From: Methylocystaceae bacterium
Lineage (GTDB): Bacteria; Pseudomonadota; Alphaproteobacteria; Rhizobiales; Beijerinckiaceae
Direction of reading: 5' to 3'
DNA length: 7,864 nucleotides
NCBI GenBank assembly: GCA_003105285.1
Contig: PQAN01000312.1
Span: forward strand, 1-7,864
Shown piece after piece: positions 6,301 to 7,864 of the stretch (the first letter of the stretch is position 1; every line of letters begins with the position of its first letter). The translations under genes were made by a program, and so were the position numbers. The notes under the pieces were generated by a model. The model searched no databases and was not told the DNA's origin. It saw only the letters and a list, made by a program, of their open reading frames with translations.

Positions 6301-7082
6301 CCCGCCGTCCAGCCGCCGTCGATGGAGATGTTGGAGCCGGTGATCTGCGAGGCGGCGTCCGAGCACAAGAACAGGACGAGCGCGGCGACCTGATCGACGG
6401 TGACGAATTCTTTCGTCGGCTGCGCCTGCAGCAGGACGTCGTCGATGACCTGCTCGCGCGTGAGATTGCGGGCCTTCATCGTATCTGGAATCTGCCGTTC
6501 GACGAGCGGCGTCCAGACATAGCCGGGCGAGATGCAATTGGAGGTGACGCCGAAGGTCGCGAGCTCCAGGGCGACGACCTTGTTGAGGCCGGCGAGTCCG
6601 TGCTTGGCGGCCACATAGGCCGCCTTGAACGGCGAAGCGACGAGCGAATGAGCGGAGGCCGTATTGACGATCCGTCCCCACCGGCGCGCCTTCATGCCGG
6701 GCGTCGCGGCGCGAATCGTGTGGAAGGCGGAGGAGAGATTGATGGCGAGGATCTGGTTCCACTTCTCGATCGGGAAGTCCTCGATCGGCGAGACGAATTG
6801 GACGCCGGCGTTGTTGACGAGAATATCGACCGAGCCGAGCTCTGCTTCGGCGTTCGCGATCAGCGCGGCGATTTCCTCCGGCTTCGACATGTCGGCGGGA
6901 TCGTAGATCGCGCGCACGCCGAATTCGGATTCGATCGCCGCGCGCTCCTTCTCGATATCGGCCGCGGTGCCGAAGCCGTTGATGACGACATTGACTCCCT
7001 CCTTGGCGAGGGCGCGCGCGACGGCTAGGCCGATGCCGCTGGTGGAACCGGTGACGACGGCGTTGCGTTTGGCGAGGGACAT
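6297..7082 (-). CDS. bdhA: D-3-hydroxybutyrate dehydrogenase (NAD-dependent, SDR family)
   Basis: Interconverts D-3-hydroxybutyrate and acetoacetate with NAD (EC 1.1.1.30), the step after PHB depolymerisation. 261 residues, the standard length for this enzyme. Classical short-chain dehydrogenase with the cofactor motif TGSTSGIG (11-18), NNAG (90-93) and the catalytic S143, Y156, K160. Residues known to bind substrate in bacterial hydroxybutyrate dehydrogenases are present with a one-residue offset from the Pseudomonas numbering: Q95, H145, K153 and Q197. This makes the specific assignment much stronger than a generic SDR call. The sequence ends in the typical DGGWTA tail. The ATG at 7082 has AGGAG five bases upstream. 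Its last codon overlaps the patatin start (ATGA). It follows the acetoacetate decarboxylase on the same strand after a 152-bp gap that holds a palindromic repeat and its own promoter candidate. Confidence 0.95.
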   Translation of the reverse strand: MSLAKRNAVVTGSTSGIGLAVARALAKEGVNVVINGFGTAADIEKERAAIESEFGVRAIYDPADMSKPEEIAALIANAEAELGSVDILVNNAGVQFVSPIEDFPIEKWNQILAINLSSAFHTIRAATPGMKARRWGRIVNTASAHSLVASPFKAAYVAAKHGLAGLNKVVALELATFGVTSNCISPGYVWTPLVERQIPDTMKARNLTREQVIDDVLLQAQPTKEFVTVDQVAALVLFLCSDAASQITGSNISIDGGWTAG

Positions 7083-7112
7083 ATTCGCTCCTGTCTTGGT
7101 GAGGCGCGCGAC

Positions 7113-7140
7113 AGCTTACTCGCGCCTTGTTGCAACGCAA
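7113..7140 (-). promoter_or_regulatory. Candidate promoter of bdhA and the patatin-like gene
   Basis: On the minus strand TTGCGT (7140-7135) and TAAGCT (7118-7113) are 16 bp apart, predicting a start near 7107 and a leader of about 25 nt that contains the AGGAG ribosome site. This would let the last two genes be expressed separately from the decarboxylase gene. Boxes are partial matches. Confidence 0.35.
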
Positions 7141-7141
7141 C
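7129..7141. promoter_or_regulatory. Inverted repeat GTTGC-N3-GCAAC, candidate PhaR/PhbF-type operator
   Basis: GTTGC (7129-7133), AAC, GCAAC (7137-7141) is a perfect 5-bp dyad that overlaps the proposed -35 box of bdhA. It contains TTGC-N3-GCAA. The PHB-responsive repressor PhbF of Herbaspirillum is reported to bind a TGC-N3-GCAA-type site, and PhaR repressors also use TGC/GCA dyads (recalled, not searched). Placement in front of a 3-hydroxybutyrate dehydrogenase makes a PHB-linked repressor site plausible. Confidence 0.45.
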
Positions 7142-7150
7142 CTCGACCAG

Positions 7151-7230
7151 CGTCATCGCGAGGAGGCGGAGCCGACGAAGCAATCTAGGGCCGCGGGGCG
7201 GATTCCGGATCGCTTCGCTCGCCACGACGG
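7151..7230. repeat. Palindromic intergenic repeat between acetoacetate decarboxylase and bdhA genes
   Basis: Outer arms CGTCATCGCGAG (7151-7162) and CTCGCCACGACG (7218-7229) pair at 10 of 12 positions. Inner arms CGAAGCAATC (7176-7185) and GATCGCTTCG (7208-7217) pair at 9 of 10. The left side carries 13 extra bases (7163-7175) and the loop is 7186-7207. The pattern matches the GTCATTGCGAG...GAAGCAATC type of dispersed repeat I recall from many alphaproteobacterial intergenic regions. As RNA it would form a long hairpin directly after the decarboxylase stop and could separate expression of the genes on each side. Confidence 0.7.
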
Positions 7231-7234
7231 ATCG

Positions 7235-7864
7235 CTATGCGTCGGCGAGATAATCGAACACGACCTCGCCGAGAGCGAGGGTGAGGTCCGCCTTGAAATG
7301 TGTGGCCGAGACGATTTCCCGCACCGGCAGGCGGGCCACGTCGCAGGCGACATGCGGATGCAATTCGAGCGCGGCGGGCGACGCCCACGCGCCCTTCACC
7401 ACGACATCCGTCATGCGGTAGCGCACGAGCTCCAAAACTCTCGGCGAACCGTCCACATGCGGGATGATCTTGATGAGGAAGTTCGGCTCGCCGATGGCCT
7501 TGGCGATGGGGCCGGGATCGAGGATGCGGTGCTTGTAGCCGATCGACGCCGTGACGCAGAGCGCCGCTCCATAGTGCAGGGTGCCGACGACGACGTCGCC
7601 GTCATGCGTGATCTTCGGCGAGGCGAGCTTCTTCGGAAAGCCCCAGAGTTCGCGTCCGCCGGCGATCGGCGCGTCGTCGTCGAGATACATCGCATGGACG
7701 TAGGAGCCCTTCTCGCCATTGAAGCGGACGGAGATCGTCTGCCCGGTTTCGGTATAGTCGCCGAAGCCAGTCGAATCGGGCATGCGGATGAATTCATATT
7801 TCACCAGCGGCTCGTCGATCTCGAGCGGCGCCGGCACGACCGCCTCCAGCGCCTCGAGGTCGGT
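7235..7864 (-). CDS. adc: Acetoacetate decarboxylase, 5' end cut by window edge
   Basis: Converts acetoacetate to acetone and CO2 through a Schiff-base lysine (EC 4.1.1.4). 209 residues are visible, reading in frame to the window end with no start codon that fits the family. The first residue aligns, from memory of the Clostridium acetobutylicum enzyme, near its position 38, so about 37 N-terminal residues are missing. The alignment is gap-free through the active site. The catalytic lysine (Clostridium K115) is visible residue 78 (codon 7633-7631), followed by a second lysine as in K115-K116, in the context GRELWGFPKKL. The glutamate equivalent to E76 is visible residue 39 in YTETGQ (codon 7750-7748). 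EPNFLIKIIPH and the terminal VFDYLADA are also family-like. It ends with TAG at 7237-7235. The GTG at 7837 lies inside the conserved fold and is not the start. It is first of three same-strand ketone-body genes. Confidence 0.95.
   Translation of the reverse strand, partial: TDLEALEAVVPAPLEIDEPLVKYEFIRMPDSTGFGDYTETGQTISVRFNGEKGSYVHAMYLDDDAPIAGGRELWGFPKKLASPKITHDGDVVVGTLHYGAALCVTASIGYKHRILDPGPIAKAIGEPNFLIKIIPHVDGSPRVLELVRYRMTDVVVKGAWASPAALELHPHVACDVARLPVREIVSATHFKADLTLALGEVVFDYLADA

Noticed and set aside
5260..6393. Plus-strand open frame of 377 codons
   Set aside because: Antisense to the patatin-like gene with its GGGxxG, GxSxG and DGG motifs.
6301..7140. N-terminal extension of the patatin-like gene to about 7140
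   Set aside because: The open frame continues upstream, but that part is an Arg/His-rich out-of-frame reading of bdhA. The true start is the ATG overlapping the bdhA stop.
7835..7837. GTG at 7837 as the start of acetoacetate decarboxylase
   Set aside because: Conserved family residues continue upstream in frame to the window edge, so this GTG is an internal valine codon.

Overview
High-GC DNA, about two-thirds G+C by eye, carrying seven protein-coding genes. Two are cut by the window edges. No RNA genes, insertion sequences or CRISPR arrays were seen. Protein styles, codon use and a dispersed-type palindromic repeat point to an alphaproteobacterium of the Hyphomicrobiales, possibly a Methylocystis/Methylosinus-like methylotroph. 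That placement is an impression, not a search result.

Layout. (1) Positions 1-1306, minus strand: FAD-dependent amine oxidase, missing only its last few residues at the left edge. (2) 1307-1505: divergent regulatory region with two notable inverted repeats. (3) 1506-3320, plus strand: complete three-domain Xaa-Pro aminopeptidase (M24B). (4) 3336-3671, minus: small secreted four-cysteine protein of unknown function, convergent with the peptidase. (5) 3856-5043, minus: single-pass membrane protein with a long Pro/Ala-rich, probably periplasmic arm. (6) 5290-7864, minus: a three-gene ketone-body/PHB module in the order acetoacetate decarboxylase (5' end off the right edge), D-3-hydroxybutyrate dehydrogenase, patatin-like lipase.

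How the genes work together. The right-hand module is the clearest functional unit. The dehydrogenase turns 3-hydroxybutyrate into acetoacetate, the decarboxylase turns acetoacetate into acetone and CO2, and the patatin-like hydrolase is translationally coupled to the dehydrogenase by an ATGA overlap. It may supply the substrate by ester hydrolysis; this is inference. A TTGC-N3-GCAA inverted repeat overlaps the probable dehydrogenase promoter and resembles operators of PHB-responsive PhaR/PhbF repressors. The left-hand genes are housekeeping or accessory enzymes with no evident link to that module.

No intergenic gap exceeds 300 bases; the largest (5044-5289) holds a hairpin, a palindrome and a weak promoter candidate. 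The window is mostly ordinary. The points most worth a second look are a perfect 10-nt complement to the amine-oxidase Shine-Dalgarno in its own upstream region, the PhaR-like operator, and the two proteins of unknown function. I see no convincing novel defence or mobile system.
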